Below are positions 63,840 through 64,000 of a stretch of DNA of 64,000 nt, one piece after another. The first letter of the stretch is position 1, and the number at the start of each line of letters is the position of its first letter. Below the pieces are notes generated by a model. The model worked only from the letters and a program-made list of their open reading frames with translations, was not told the DNA's origin and did not search any database. Origin of the DNA: Pukyongia salina (GTDB lineage Bacteria; Bacteroidota; Bacteroidia; Flavobacteriales; Flavobacteriaceae); the NCBI RefSeq assembly GCF_002966125.1, contig NZ_CP027062.1, forward strand, positions 186,001-250,000. The letters run 5' to 3'. The translations under genes and the position numbers were made by a program.

Positions 63840-63863
63840 ACAGAAAAAGTAGAATTTTTCTGT
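63840..63863. repeat. Perfect AT-rich hairpin
   Basis: ACAGAAAAA/TTTTTCTGT, 9 bp with a 6-base loop, 7 bases after the GC-rich hairpin. On either strand it could act as a weak terminator. Confidence 0.55.
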
Positions 63864-63988
63864 AACACAATTTCTCCCCAGACGTCTTATGTGAAACATT
63901 CCGATTAATCAACGGAAGGCTCTTTATTTCATTTCGATTTTACAAGAGCAGATAAGACAACACCAATAAAAACATTCAAATCAATCAA

Positions 63989-64000
63989 ATGATGAAACAG
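63989..64000 (+). CDS. Possible gene start at the window edge
   Basis: ATGATGAAACAG at the last 12 bases could begin an exported or other protein (M-M-K-Q). It is too short to judge; the upstream region is AT-rich and non-coding, which is compatible with a start here. Confidence 0.25.

Larger units (their letters stand above)
63642..63988. other. Non-coding gap at the right end of the window
   Basis: Contains the CoA-binding gene promoter, an imperfect CTTTACTG/CAGTAAAG repeat, and two strong hairpins at 63802-63832 and 63840-63863. A minus-strand frame over 63601-63912 exists but looks spurious: it overlaps the CoA-binding gene start and crosses both hairpins. Confidence 0.6.

Noticed and set aside
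63601-63912. 103-residue minus-strand frame
   Set aside because: It overlaps the start of the CoA-binding gene and runs through both hairpins. Its GLEPGA-type motif is what translated T-arm-like sequence gives, so it looks spurious.

Overview
The window is about 64 kb of chromosome from a member of the Bacteroidota, most likely a marine member of the family Flavobacteriaceae (inference). Several things point there. Many genes carry a TAnnTTTG-type -7 promoter element of the Bacteroidota housekeeping sigma factor. Several secreted proteins end in type IX secretion (T9SS) sorting domains of type A or B. The rpmB-rpmG-DUF4295-ftsY-rimO cluster, bacillithiol synthesis (bshC) and the pyrG-yidC and guaA-LysM/receptor pairs are all familiar in flavobacteria. 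I found no rRNA, tRNA, prophage, insertion sequence or CRISPR array. Most of the window reads as core chromosome.

Layout. 1-4779 (+): an ABC exporter pair, a large T9SS-secreted protein and a small membrane protein. 4891-7535 (+): uvrB and a small zinc-peptidase-like protein. 7559-9949: a bacterial GH3 adenylating-family protein (-) and rluF (+). 9950-12764: an Hsp20 chaperone, a DUF2254 membrane protein, a TerB-like protein and a small exported protein. 12960-19875: sucC (-) divergent from a plus-strand run of lysA, a DinB-like protein, a VOC protein, a START-like protein, a periplasmic GH3 glucosidase and a small exported protein. 19872-28142 (-): pyrG, yidC, a MORN/YwqK-like protein, mnmA, a T9SS subtilase and a nitronate-monooxygenase-like enzyme. 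28301-35653: one unknown exported protein (+), then bshC and a guaA-led cluster (-). 35803-38283 (+): an M14 carboxypeptidase.

38370-45123 is the most unusual block. It encodes a membrane-anchored TPR-CHAT (caspase-like) protein. Convergent to it are an ECF sigma factor and its TPR-bearing anti-sigma-like membrane protein. Divergent from the sigma gene are two exported surface proteins. The sigma/surface intergenic region carries a perfect 9-bp inverted repeat, one arm just upstream of each start codon. I read this as a candidate envelope-sensing regulon in which a periplasmic protease-like CHAT domain could act on the anti-sigma factor (inference).

45217-55292 holds a possible 45-residue protein, a TPR lipoprotein, and a long minus-strand run: an exonuclease, a FAH-HPt-cinA operon with no intergenic bases, rpmB-rpmG-DUF4295, then ftsY-rimO-sialidase-like lipoprotein-glycosyltransferase. 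The ftsY transcript appears to start at its own promoter just after a terminator and to carry a GC-rich, highly foldable leader. 55345-64000 holds a periplasmic glutaredoxin-like protein (+), a 2-oxoacid dehydrogenase E2 gene, a GT2 glycosyltransferase, recR, a T9SS beta-propeller protein, a sodium:solute symporter (+) and a CoA-binding protein. The last 350 bases are non-coding with two strong hairpins.
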